Below are positions 1-6,500 of a DNA stretch of 9,622 bases, piece by piece. The position numbers and the translations under genes were made by a program. Source of the DNA: Deltaproteobacteria bacterium (GTDB lineage Bacteria > Desulfobacterota > DSM-4660 > Desulfatiglandales > HGW-15); assembly GCA_016926135.1 (NCBI GenBank), contig JAFGPH010000449.1:1-9622 (forward strand). The letters are read 5' to 3'. Position 1 is the stretch's first letter; each line of letters opens with the position of its first letter. A model generated the notes under the pieces. The model searched no databases and was not told where the DNA came from. It saw nothing but the letters and a program-made list of their open reading frames with translations.

Positions 1-1700
1 GCATGAACGCCAGCTTCGCGAGCACCATGCCCAGCCCCGGCGACATCGCCCTTGTGTCCCAATCCGGGGCCATGTGCGTGGCGGTTCTGGATTATGCCGC
101 GGGCCGGAACATGGGGCTATCCAAGTTCGTGAGCATCGGGAACAAGGCGGATATCAACGAGATCGATCTCCTTCGCTATCTCCGGGACGACCCGGATACG
201 AAGGTGATCATCATGTACCTGGAGGACATCACTGACGGCCACGCCTTCATCGAGGTGGCCAGGGACATCACCCTCACCGCCGGGAAACCGATCCTCGCCC
301 TGAAGGTCGGGCGCTCGGCCGAAGGGGCCAGGGCCGCAGCCTCCCACACAGGCTCCATGGCCGGTTCCGATTCGGCCTACGACGCCATCTTCATGCAGGG
401 AGGCATCCAGCGGGTGGATGGCGTTGCGGAGCTTTTCAACTATGCCCTTGCGTTTTCCACCCAGCCCCTGCCCAAGGGCAACCGGATCGCCATCATCACC
501 AACTCCGGGGGGCCGGGCATTATGGCGACGGACGCCCTGATCCAGCCCGGAATCACCCTGGCAACCCTTTCGGAAGAGACGAAGATAAAACTCAGGGCGG
601 AATTGCCTCCCACGGCCAGTATTCATAATCCGGTGGATGTGATCGGGGATGCGAACGCCAAGCGGTACGAGGCTGCGATTCGACACACCCTCGCGGATGA
701 AAACGTGGATGGCGCCATGGTGATTCTCACGCCTGCGGCCACCGCGGAGATCCTGGAAACCGCCCAGATCGTACCCCGGGTGGCCAAGGACTTCAACAAG
801 CCGATCCTGTGCTCCTTCATGGGGCTGGTGGATGTCTCCGAGGGCATCGAATACCTGTCGCGGCACGGCATTCCCAATTACGTCTTTCCCGAAGAGGGGG
901 CCAGGACCATGGCCGCCATGGTGCGTTTCGCGGAAAACATCCGGCCTCATCAGGGGAAGAGAAGAGAGGTTTTCCGCCTTCTGGAGGACCAGGAAAATGT
1001 CTCCGCCATTATCGCGGCGAAGCTCTCGGGGAGGAAAGAGTATTTCATGACGGAGCAAGAGGCCCATGAACTGCTCAGGCGCTACGGCTTTCCTCTGCTC
1101 AGGAGCCGGCTTGCGCACACGCCTTCCGAACTCCGCAAGGCCATTGAGGAGGTGGGCCTGCCGGTGGTCATGAAACTGGACTCTCCGGATATCCTGCACA
1201 AGTCGGATGCCGGTGGGGTACGCCTGGGGATTCAGTCCCTCGAAGAGGCTGGGAGGGTATTCGACGAAATCGTGGAGAGTGCGAAACGATACAAGGCCGG
1301 GGCATGGATTCGGGGGGTGCTCATCCAGGAAATGGCTAAAGAAGGCGTGGAGGTGATACTGGGCGCCACCCGGGATCCCCGGTTCGGGCCCATCTGCATG
1401 TTCGGGCTGGGGGGGATCTTTGTGGAGGCCCTCAAGGATGTCACCTTCCGGCTTGCGCCCATGTGGGAGACGAGCGCGGAGAACATGATCCGGTCCATCA
1501 AGTCCTACCGTGTGCTCCAGGGAATTCGAGGGAGGGCCCCGGCGGACATCAAGGCGGCCAAGCTCTGTATCCTGAGATTGTCGGCCATGGTTTCAAACCA
1601 TCCTGAGATTGCGGAGTTGGACATCAATCCGCTCATCCTGTATCCGGATGGCCAGGGGTGCGTGGTTGCGGATGCAAGGGCCGTGCTTTCCAGGCGCTGA
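1..1700 (+). CDS. ADP-forming acyl-CoA synthetase (acetate-CoA ligase, ADP-forming type), 5'-truncated by window edge
   Basis: Fused alpha-beta acyl-CoA synthetase that interconverts acyl-CoA, ADP and phosphate with free acid, ATP and CoA in the cytoplasm. Numbering from the ATG at position 3: residues 10-150 are the succinyl-CoA-ligase-like domain, opening with the typical PGDIALVSQSGA. SHTGSMAGSD carries the phospho-acceptor His115. Residues 155-310 form a second Rossmann-like ligase domain. From about 348 to 565 is an ATP-grasp domain with VVMKLDSPDILHKSD, where K391 should bind ATP and H399 matches the second catalytic histidine of the family, and ELDINPLIL near the end. Family members are about 700 residues, so roughly 140 N-terminal residues (the CoA-binding domain) lie upstream; the ATG at 3 is internal, because the sequence starts mid-domain. 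No C-terminal GNAT domain is present, which argues against a Pat-type protein acetyltransferase, although an N-terminal one cannot be excluded. The acyl substrate is unknown. The TGA is at 1698-1700. Confidence 0.93.
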   Translation, partial: MNASFASTMPSPGDIALVSQSGAMCVAVLDYAAGRNMGLSKFVSIGNKADINEIDLLRYLRDDPDTKVIIMYLEDITDGHAFIEVARDITLTAGKPILALKVGRSAEGARAAASHTGSMAGSDSAYDAIFMQGGIQRVDGVAELFNYALAFSTQPLPKGNRIAIITNSGGPGIMATDALIQPGITLATLSEETKIKLRAELPPTASIHNPVDVIGDANAKRYEAAIRHTLADENVDGAMVILTPAATAEILETAQIVPRVAKDFNKPILCSFMGLVDVSEGIEYLSRHGIPNYVFPEEGARTMAAMVRFAENIRPHQGKRREVFRLLEDQENVSAIIAAKLSGRKEYFMTEQEAHELLRRYGFPLLRSRLAHTPSELRKAIEEVGLPVVMKLDSPDILHKSDAGGVRLGIQSLEEAGRVFDEIVESAKRYKAGAWIRGVLIQEMAKEGVEVILGATRDPRFGPICMFGLGGIFVEALKDVTFRLAPMWETSAENMIRSIKSYRVLQGIRGRAPADIKAAKLCILRLSAMVSNHPEIAELDINPLILYPDGQGCVVADARAVLSRR

Positions 1701-1783
1701 TCGACTCGGGTGTGTTGCGGCCTGAGGGGAATTTTGGGTCTTCTGTCTATCGCCTGTAATCATCCCGCAATAATGCCCAATAA

Positions 1784-1803
1784 ATTGTGTGCATGCGCAC
1801 AAT
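1784..1803. promoter_or_regulatory. 20-bp near-perfect palindrome, candidate operator
   Basis: ATTGTGTGCATGCGCACAAT is symmetric at 9 of 10 pairs; the one mismatch is T1790 against G1797. A third half-site-like TTGTGC lies at 1807-1812, four bases after the palindrome ends. Such symmetry in an intergenic AT-rich setting is typical of a dimeric repressor or activator site. It lies about 215 bp before the FHA-GAF start codon and 84 bp after the synthetase stop. The cognate regulator is not in this window, so function is inferred. Confidence 0.4.
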
Positions 1804-1892
1804 ATTTTGTGCAGATTTTGGTATGTGCCACTGTTCAGGGCTTACATGGCAATCGGCAATGTGTTAATATTAAAAAAATTTTTTGCGATTCT

Positions 1893-1907
1893 CCAAGGTC
1901 GCCTTGG
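1893..1907. repeat. Perfect short inverted repeat
   Basis: CCAAGG, three bases (TCG), then CCTTGG. The arms pair perfectly with a minimal loop. No T-run follows on the plus strand. On the minus strand a T-rich run comes about 10 bases later, but no minus-strand gene ends here. It could be a protein-binding site or chance. Confidence 0.3.
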
Positions 1908-1951
1908 GCTGGCGGAAGCGGGCGTATAACGGTAATGAATCTGATGCACCT

Positions 1952-1979
1952 TTGGTATGAAATTTGCTATTGTTATCAT
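1952..1979 (+). promoter_or_regulatory. Possible sigma70-type promoter for the FHA-GAF gene
   Basis: TTGGTA at 1952-1957 matches 4 of 6 bases of the -35 consensus and TATCAT at 1974-1979 matches 5 of 6 of the -10, separated by 16 bp. Transcription would begin near 1986, leaving a leader of about 33 nt before the ATG at 2019. A weaker alternative pair is CTTACA at 1841-1846 with TAATAT at 1865-1870. Confidence 0.35.
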
Positions 1980-2018
1980 TTAGTTAGGGCATGAATTCAC
2001 CCTTGCAGGGGATATCGG

Positions 2019-2951
2019 ATGGATTTCTCTCTGTGCATACTGGTCGGAAAAGGGGAGGGTGAGACGATTCACCTGGCGCCGGGGGCGGAATACCTTGTCG
2101 GCCGGCACGCCGAAAATGACATTGTAATACCGGATCAAAACGTCTCACGCCATCATCTCAGAATCCAGATCAAAGACAGCCGCTATTTCATAACGGACCT
2201 CCACAGCAAAAATGGGACTTTTGTTGGAGGGCAGGATTTGACGCCCGGCATTCCAACCCAGGTAAACGAAGGAGTCCCCATAGTGATCGGAACGACTGTT
2301 CTCGGCTTTGGAGGTATTTGCCAGGCCTGCCTTAAACCGCTGCTGGATTCCGGTATTTTTTACTGTGAAAGGGATGAATGCGTAGGGGAGATCGTGGGGG
2401 GCATTGAGTGGAACAGAATTGCGAGTGTTAAAAAGAACTTGGCACTTATTTATAATCTGAATAATGAGCTCATGGGAGCGAAAGACCTGAAAGAGATATC
2501 CGGAAAATTGTTGGATACGATTTTCCATGTATTCAAAAAGACTGATCGATGCGTCATTCTTACCGTCGATGACAAAACCAAAGAGATCCGAAACATCACT
2601 TATCGATCAAGAAAGACCGTTGATGATCCTGAGAGGGTCTATAACCGCGAGCTGGTCGAATACGTTCTGATGATCAAGAGACCGATGATGATTAACAGTG
2701 AAGGTAGCTTGGCAAATGGGGAGGACGCACTCACCGAATCGTTACAGATCATGAAGATCAGGTCGGCTCTGTGTGTTCCGATCGTTGACAGTTACGGAAT
2801 CAAAGGCGCAATCTACCTGGATTGCCTTGAAAGACCCGATGGGTTTCGGAAAGAAGATCTCGCCCTCCTGGTGGACATAAGCGGCCGGGCCGCCCTGGCT
2901 ATGGAGAATGTATTTTTGCATAGCCTGGGGGATGGCGTTTCTCCGTCTTGA
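2019..2951 (+). CDS. FHA domain - four-cysteine linker - GAF domain signalling protein
   Basis: Soluble cytoplasmic sensor/adaptor of 310 residues with no signal peptide or membrane segment. Residues 1-98 form an FHA domain, a phosphothreonine-binding module: GR at 28-29, SRHH at 43-46 and the NGTFV loop at 65-69 are all present, so binding should be intact. Residues 101-121 hold Cys101, Cys104, Cys116 and Cys121 (CX2C, X11, CX4C), which look like a small metal-binding knuckle. Residues about 138-305 form a GAF domain that could bind a small ligand. No kinase, cyclase, GGDEF, sigma54-activator or DNA-binding output domain follows, so it probably acts by partner binding to a phosphorylated protein. 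The start is supported by AGGGG at 2007-2011, seven bases before the ATG. It is transcribed alone, opposite to the transporter genes that follow. Hand counts give about 42-43% GC in sample lines here against about 63% in the synthetase, suggesting separate ancestry. Domain calls are firm; biological role is unknown. Confidence 0.88.
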   Translation: MDFSLCILVGKGEGETIHLAPGAEYLVGRHAENDIVIPDQNVSRHHLRIQIKDSRYFITDLHSKNGTFVGGQDLTPGIPTQVNEGVPIVIGTTVLGFGGICQACLKPLLDSGIFYCERDECVGEIVGGIEWNRIASVKKNLALIYNLNNELMGAKDLKEISGKLLDTIFHVFKKTDRCVILTVDDKTKEIRNITYRSRKTVDDPERVYNRELVEYVLMIKRPMMINSEGSLANGEDALTESLQIMKIRSALCVPIVDSYGIKGAIYLDCLERPDGFRKEDLALLVDISGRAALAMENVFLHSLGDGVSPS

Positions 2952-3206
2952 TCGCCTGAACCCAGGGGCCGCAAAATAGCCTGAACGAGATCCGCCGGCG
3001 CATATCCTGAAAAACACACCTCCTATCTCTACCCCCCCCGGTCTTCGGTGAAGGCGGCAACCAATACCGAGTTCCCCATCGATCGCCATTTCCCATGCGT
3101 TCATCAGCATGACGAGCCTGCAAAGAGCTTTGCGTAAGTTCCAACGAGTGAGAAGGGGGAACCCTCTTGCGAACGGGACTATTTCAGCCATGCGCGCGAC
3201 GGATGT
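2952..3206. other. Intergenic region between two converging genes (255 nt)
   Basis: The FHA-GAF gene and dctM converge here. No protein or clear terminator is recognisable. Minor structure: CCTGAA occurs at 2955, 2980 and 3006, spaced 25 and 26 nt; there is a run of eight C at 3032-3039; and a small palindrome, GCAAAGAGCTTTGC, sits at 3120-3133. Open frames on the minus strand run through it but overlap the FHA-GAF gene and resemble no family I know. Confidence 0.6.
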
Positions 3207-4511
3207 TCAGTAGGCTATCAGAGAGGGCAAAAAGGTGGCGATTCCGGGAAAGAGCAGCGTAAGGATGACCATCACGAGGAGCGCAATGACGAACGGCACT
3301 ATCCCCCTGAAGATGATCTGGAGCGGCACATCAAGCGCAATGCCCTTGATGACGAAGACGTTGACGCCCACGGGGGGGGTGATCGTGCCGCACTCGATCA
3401 GCAGCACGAGAAGCACGCCAAACCAGATCAGGTTCACCTGAAGGTGCTCCAGAACCGGTAGAAAAATAGGGATAAGAATCATGAGCAGGGCCATGGAATC
3501 CATGAACATACCGCCCAGGAAGAAGATCAGCAGGATGATGCCCACGACGGCCGCAGGGGGTAATTGGATGCCTGTCACCCAGTCCACCATGGAGAAAGGG
3601 ATCTTAGACACCGCCATGAAGTGTCCGAAGATGGTTCCGCCCGTGATCAGCAGAAAGATCATGCAGGACATGCGCAGACCGCCCTCACATGCGGCGACAA
3701 ATTTTTTCCAGTTGAGCTCCCGTCTGAGCAGTCCGATGAGCAACGCCCCTGCCGCCCCGATTCCTCCGGCCTGAGTGGGGCTGAACATGCCGACAAGCAA
3801 CCCGCCCACCACAAACAGGAAGAGGACAAGGGTTTCTATGACAAGCGCGAGGGCGTGCAGCTTCTCCTTCCATCCCGTAACGGGGCCGAACGGGGCAAGG
3901 GCGGGATTGCGTCGGCATAGGATAAACACGGTGGCCATAAAAAGCGCGGCCAGGATCAAACCCGGCACGATCCCTGCCGCAAAGAGCTTGCCGATGGACT
4001 CCTCAACCAGTATGCCATAAATGATGAAAACCGTGCTGGGTGGGATCATGACTCCAAGGGAACCGGCCGCTGCGACCGCTCCCGTAGCCAGCGCGGTATC
4101 ATAGCCGTACTTCTTCATCTCCGGTAAGGCGATGCTGCCCATGGTCCCTGCCGCGGCAGGACTGGATCCGCAAATTGAGCCGAATCCGGCACAGGCCATC
4201 ACCGTGGCCATGACCAGGCCCCCGGTCACGCCGCCGACCCAGACGTAAGCGGCTCTATAGAGTCTTGCCCCGATTCCGGAGGCAAAGGCAAAGGAGCCCA
4301 TCAGGACAAATGCGGTGACAACGCTCAGGGGATAGGATGAAAAAACCTCGAAAATATCCATGGAAAGCGTATAGTATGCCGCCCGTAAGGTGTCCAGATA
4401 CGCCAGGCCCACAAACCCCACGAGTGCCATGGCAAAGGCAATAGGCATCCTGAGCAGGAACAACAGAAGAAGGATGCAGACCCCGATGACGCCGACGGTT
4501 TCCGGATTCAT
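3207..4511 (-). CDS. dctM: TRAP transporter large permease subunit (DctM family)
   Basis: Channel-forming subunit of a tripartite ATP-independent periplasmic transporter, 434 residues and strongly hydrophobic throughout, as expected for this 12-TM-class protein in the inner membrane. Family hallmarks are visible: SICGSSPAAAGTMGSIALPEM at about 112-132, GVMIPPST at 153-160, and ECGTITPPVGVNVF at 373-386. An upstream in-frame ATG at 4556 would add 15 charged, non-hydrophobic residues. The ATG at 4511 is preferred because it overlaps the dctQ TGA (4510-4508) in an ATGA arrangement and begins with the usual short lead into the first membrane helix. It is the last gene of the dctPQM operon. The substrate is set by DctP and is not deducible here; family substrates are mostly organic acids, moved with Na+ or H+. 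Confidence 0.95.
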   Translation of the reverse strand: MNPETVGVIGVCILLLLFLLRMPIAFAMALVGFVGLAYLDTLRAAYYTLSMDIFEVFSSYPLSVVTAFVLMGSFAFASGIGARLYRAAYVWVGGVTGGLVMATVMACAGFGSICGSSPAAAGTMGSIALPEMKKYGYDTALATGAVAAAGSLGVMIPPSTVFIIYGILVEESIGKLFAAGIVPGLILAALFMATVFILCRRNPALAPFGPVTGWKEKLHALALVIETLVLFLFVVGGLLVGMFSPTQAGGIGAAGALLIGLLRRELNWKKFVAACEGGLRMSCMIFLLITGGTIFGHFMAVSKIPFSMVDWVTGIQLPPAAVVGIILLIFFLGGMFMDSMALLMILIPIFLPVLEHLQVNLIWFGVLLVLLIECGTITPPVGVNVFVIKGIALDVPLQIIFRGIVPFVIALLVMVILTLLFPGIATFLPSLIAY

Positions 4512-5002
4512 TTTCTCACTGCCTTCAGGGCGGCATGGACGGAGTTGAGCAGGCATACCACCGTAATCGGAATAAATCCGATGGCCACGGCGAAGAGGAA
4601 AGGATAGAGGGGCACGAAAAGCGTGGCGCTTACCTCTCCCGCCATACGCAGGGAACGGCCAAGCATGAAAATCCGCCAGACAATCACCGCAAAAAACAGG
4701 GCCTGAATGAAATAGATCACACTGTCGATAATCGCCTGTGGCCTCTCGGGGAGACTGGCTACCAGAAGTTCCACGCTGATATGTCTCCCGGAGATCTGCG
4801 CGATGGCGATGGTAAAGGCAATGGCCACAACCTGGGCGAGTGTGACGATATCGATGGTTCCCAGAAAAGGACTTTCAAAGACCTTGGTCCCAATCACATC
4901 GATACACGTGGCCGCCAGCATCAGGAGCATGGCAGCGATTCCTACCCGCTCAAACCATACGCTGACGGCACGATTGATTTTTTCTATTTCTCGCAAGGCC
5001 AT
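4508..5002 (-). CDS. dctQ: TRAP transporter small permease subunit (DctQ family)
   Basis: Small membrane subunit that pairs with DctM. From the ATG at 5002 it is 164 residues with four hydrophobic segments at about 20-37, 53-72, 92-112 and 133-155, plus the family-typical GRHISVELL at 72-80. Start choice: the same frame is open back to a GTG at 5056 or ATG at 5053, which overlap the dctP stop and would add 17-18 polar, basic residues. I prefer 5002 because AAGG/AGGGAC-like purine-rich sequence precedes it and the N-terminus then has the usual 14 or so residues before the first helix. The overlap start is a real alternative. It is translationally coupled to dctM by a 4-bp overlap. Confidence 0.9.
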   Translation of the reverse strand: MALREIEKINRAVSVWFERVGIAAMLLMLAATCIDVIGTKVFESPFLGTIDIVTLAQVVAIAFTIAIAQISGRHISVELLVASLPERPQAIIDSVIYFIQALFFAVIVWRIFMLGRSLRMAGEVSATLFVPLYPFLFAVAIGFIPITVVCLLNSVHAALKAVRK

Positions 5003-5052
5003 AGGCCTTGTCCCTTTCCTTTGCGGGTTCGTCGGCTTTATGAACCGCCTCA

Positions 5053-6150
5053 TCACTTCAAGAGTTCTTTAGGACCGGTCGCGGACTTGATCCCGAGTTC
5101 CGATTGCCTTTTGGTCCAATGGTCGATGCGCTCCTGCAGGAAGGAAATCCAGGATCGAACATCCTTCTCCGCAAAGCCCTTACCGACCATCTTTTTCACG
5201 TAGCCGTCCAGCACCGGTGCCACGGCCTTTTTCCATCTTCCCGCCTCTTCCTGATTCAATTCAATGAACTTCACCCCCTTGGTCAGACCGAATTCCTTTC
5301 CATTGATCTCGGCCTCGTTCCACATCCGCGCAAAATGCTCTTTGTACTCCTCGCAGGTCTTATCGAAAACCGTCTGAAGTTCTGCGGGTAACCTCTTCCA
5401 GCTATCCTTATTCATCACCACATAGAATGGAAAAACACTGCCGACCTGCCAGGACAGGGTCGTGTGCCCCACGACTTCAGCAAACCTCCAGTCCTTGAGG
5501 CCCATCACACCGGTATAGACCCCCTGGATCACGCCTTTGGACAATGCGTCATAGGCCTCCGACATGGTCGTGGGGGCGGGGGTCCCGCCCAGGGCCTTCA
5601 TGGTTGCGCCGATTTCGCCGGGGGCCCTGATGAGCATTCCCTTGAGATCCTCTAGGCGATTCACGGGTTTCTTCGTCATCAGGATCGTAACCCCTGAGGA
5701 GTGCATCCAGAGCACCCGCACCTTTTCAAACTCCTTTGGCTTAAATTTGTCGTAGAAGTCGTTCATGACATGGACACCGACCCAGGGGTTGGGATAGCCC
5801 AGGGGCAAACCGCCGACCTCTGTGACAGGCATACGACCCGGGGTGTAGTAGACATGGGAAAAGCCGATATCAGCGGCCCCTTCGATCACCCCCATGTAGA
5901 CGGCCGGGGCTTTGAGCAGCGAACCGCCGGGATAGTACGTGATCTTCACCCTTCCATCGGTCCGTTTCTCGATATCGGCGATGAACTTTTCACACATCTT
6001 GCTCGGGGCCGAGGCCGGCGGAAAGAAGTTGGCGAATTTCAAATTGATGGTTTCCTTCGCCCAAGCAGGAGTGAGATCCGGAATATGGGCCAGGAACAGA
6101 ATCAATACGCCGGCCATGCCTAGGACAATCGCCTTGTTTGTCTTTTTCAT
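5053..6150 (-). CDS. dctP: TRAP transporter periplasmic solute-binding protein (DctP family)
   Basis: Secreted receptor that delivers solute to DctQM, 365 residues. The N-terminus is a clear Sec signal peptide: MKKTNK, a hydrophobic core at about 7-20 and an AWA cleavage site after residue 31. The mature protein starts KETINLKFANFFPP, and strands and helices follow the DctP pattern. GMLIRAPG at 171-178 places Arg175 at the position of the conserved arginine that usually clamps a substrate carboxylate; this supports an organic acid ligand, but does not identify it. The ATG at 6150 is chosen because GAGGAGGG lies just upstream; frames starting at ATG 6168 or TTG 6174 would put that Shine-Dalgarno sequence inside the gene and add residues before the signal peptide. 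It is first in the dctPQM operon and has its own promoter and leader. Confidence 0.95.
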   Translation of the reverse strand: MKKTNKAIVLGMAGVLILFLAHIPDLTPAWAKETINLKFANFFPPASAPSKMCEKFIADIEKRTDGRVKITYYPGGSLLKAPAVYMGVIEGAADIGFSHVYYTPGRMPVTEVGGLPLGYPNPWVGVHVMNDFYDKFKPKEFEKVRVLWMHSSGVTILMTKKPVNRLEDLKGMLIRAPGEIGATMKALGGTPAPTTMSEAYDALSKGVIQGVYTGVMGLKDWRFAEVVGHTTLSWQVGSVFPFYVVMNKDSWKRLPAELQTVFDKTCEEYKEHFARMWNEAEINGKEFGLTKGVKFIELNQEEAGRWKKAVAPVLDGYVKKMVGKGFAEKDVRSWISFLQERIDHWTKRQSELGIKSATGPKELLK

Positions 6151-6154
6151 TTGT

Positions 6155-6162
6155 CCCTCCTC
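6155..6162 (-). promoter_or_regulatory. Strong ribosome binding site of dctP
   Basis: The minus strand reads GAGGAGGG four bases before the ATG at 6150. This near-ideal Shine-Dalgarno sequence fixes the dctP start against the two upstream in-frame alternatives. Confidence 0.75.
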
Positions 6163-6169
6163 TCGCATG

Positions 6170-6187
6170 TTCAAAAACGGTTTTGAA
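6170..6187. promoter_or_regulatory. Perfect inverted repeat just before the dctP ribosome binding site
   Basis: TTCAAAAACGGTTTTGAA has 7-bp arms pairing perfectly around ACGG. It sits 20-37 bases before the dctP start codon and about 8 bases before the Shine-Dalgarno sequence. It could be an operator at a second, proximal promoter, or a small hairpin in the mRNA. An AT-rich stem of 7 bp is weak as RNA, so a DNA-binding site is more likely. The regulator is unknown. Confidence 0.4.
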
Positions 6188-6318
6188 AATGGATTGATTG
6201 AAAGAATGTTCGCGTGATCGCATCAGTTCTGAAGATCTCTTTTCTGCCATGCTGTTCTGAACGGGCTGAGGCGAAAAAGTCTGCCTTGGATTTGCATAGG
6301 TTCAGCCTTGATCATGGG

Positions 6319-6441
6319 CAATGTCGCATCCCCAGAATGGAGGATGTCCCGAAGAAGACGATCTTTTCTTTCGTCAATACGCGTTTGTCGATGGAGGGTA
6401 AAGTTGCTTTCGCTGTGAATGATTGTTTCCTTGCGACATTG
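6319..6441. repeat. 10-bp inverted repeat enclosing 103 nt of the dctP leader
   Basis: CAATGTCGCA at 6319-6328 and its exact complement TGCGACATTG at 6432-6441. In the minus-strand transcript the outer arm would be at or next to the 5' end, so the arms could close a domain of about 120 nt. Smaller possible stems lie inside, such as GACGA with TCGTC. By rough count a 10-bp match in a region of this size is expected by chance in a few percent of cases. Confidence 0.3.
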
Positions 6442-6444
6442 AGG

Positions 6445-6474
6445 AGTATAGGGAAATCCGGCGTTGTGTGTCAA
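6445..6474 (-). promoter_or_regulatory. Strong sigma70-type promoter for dctPQM
   Basis: On the minus strand, a perfect TTGACA (-35) at 6474-6469 and TATACT (-10, 5 of 6) at 6450-6445, with an 18-bp spacer. It begins 27 bp after the MFS stop codon, in non-coding DNA and in the right direction for dctP. Transcription should start near 6438. It is the best promoter in the window and implies that the TRAP operon is expressed independently of the MFS gene upstream. Confidence 0.65.
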
Positions 6475-6500
6475 GGGAGAACCGGCTGCAAGATGGGCCG

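Larger units (their letters stand above)
1701..2018. other. AT-rich intergenic region (318 nt)
   Basis: No credible gene lies here; the short open frames lack coding character. The stretch is visibly more AT-rich than the synthetase gene, with an A7T6 run around 1872-1884. It holds a 20-bp near-palindrome, a 15-bp perfect inverted repeat and a possible promoter, each listed separately. I see no stem followed by a T-run that would serve as a terminator for the upstream gene. Its length and composition suggest a regulated promoter region for the FHA-GAF gene at 2019. Confidence 0.7.
6151..6438 (-). other. Long 5' leader of the dctPQM transcript (about 290 nt)
   Basis: The stretch lies between the predicted start of transcription near 6438 and the dctP ATG. 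I recognise no known riboswitch. It holds the inverted repeat at 6170-6187, two direct copies of GTTCTGAA at 6226-6233 and 6254-6261 (28 bp apart, plus-strand reading), and the inner arm of a 10-bp inverted repeat whose other arm is at the very 5' end. Minus-strand mini-ORFs exist, for example a 24-codon frame opening at the ATG at 6265 after AAGG, and a 21-codon frame from the ATG at 6439, but nothing shows that they are translated. Length is unusual for a simple transporter operon. Confidence 0.4.

Noticed and set aside
117..1199. Long minus-strand open frame of 360 codons opposite the acyl-CoA synthetase
   Set aside because: Its translation is rich in Arg, Gly, His and Pro without any domain, and it lies fully opposite a gene with catalytic motifs. 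It is a shadow caused by GC-rich codon use.
3032..3039. Run of eight C as a phase-variable tract
   Set aside because: It lies outside any supported gene or promoter, so slippage would have no visible target.
2742..3191. Minus-strand open frame of 149 codons across the gap between the FHA-GAF gene and dctM
   Set aside because: Nearly half of it overlaps the FHA-GAF coding sequence, and no family resemblance or convincing ribosome binding site was seen.
6260..6300. Sigma54-type promoter (GG and GC elements) upstream of dctP
   Set aside because: The closest match, AGGCAGACTTTTTCGCC on the minus strand, has the wrong spacing between GG and GC (11 instead of 10) and poor flanking bases.
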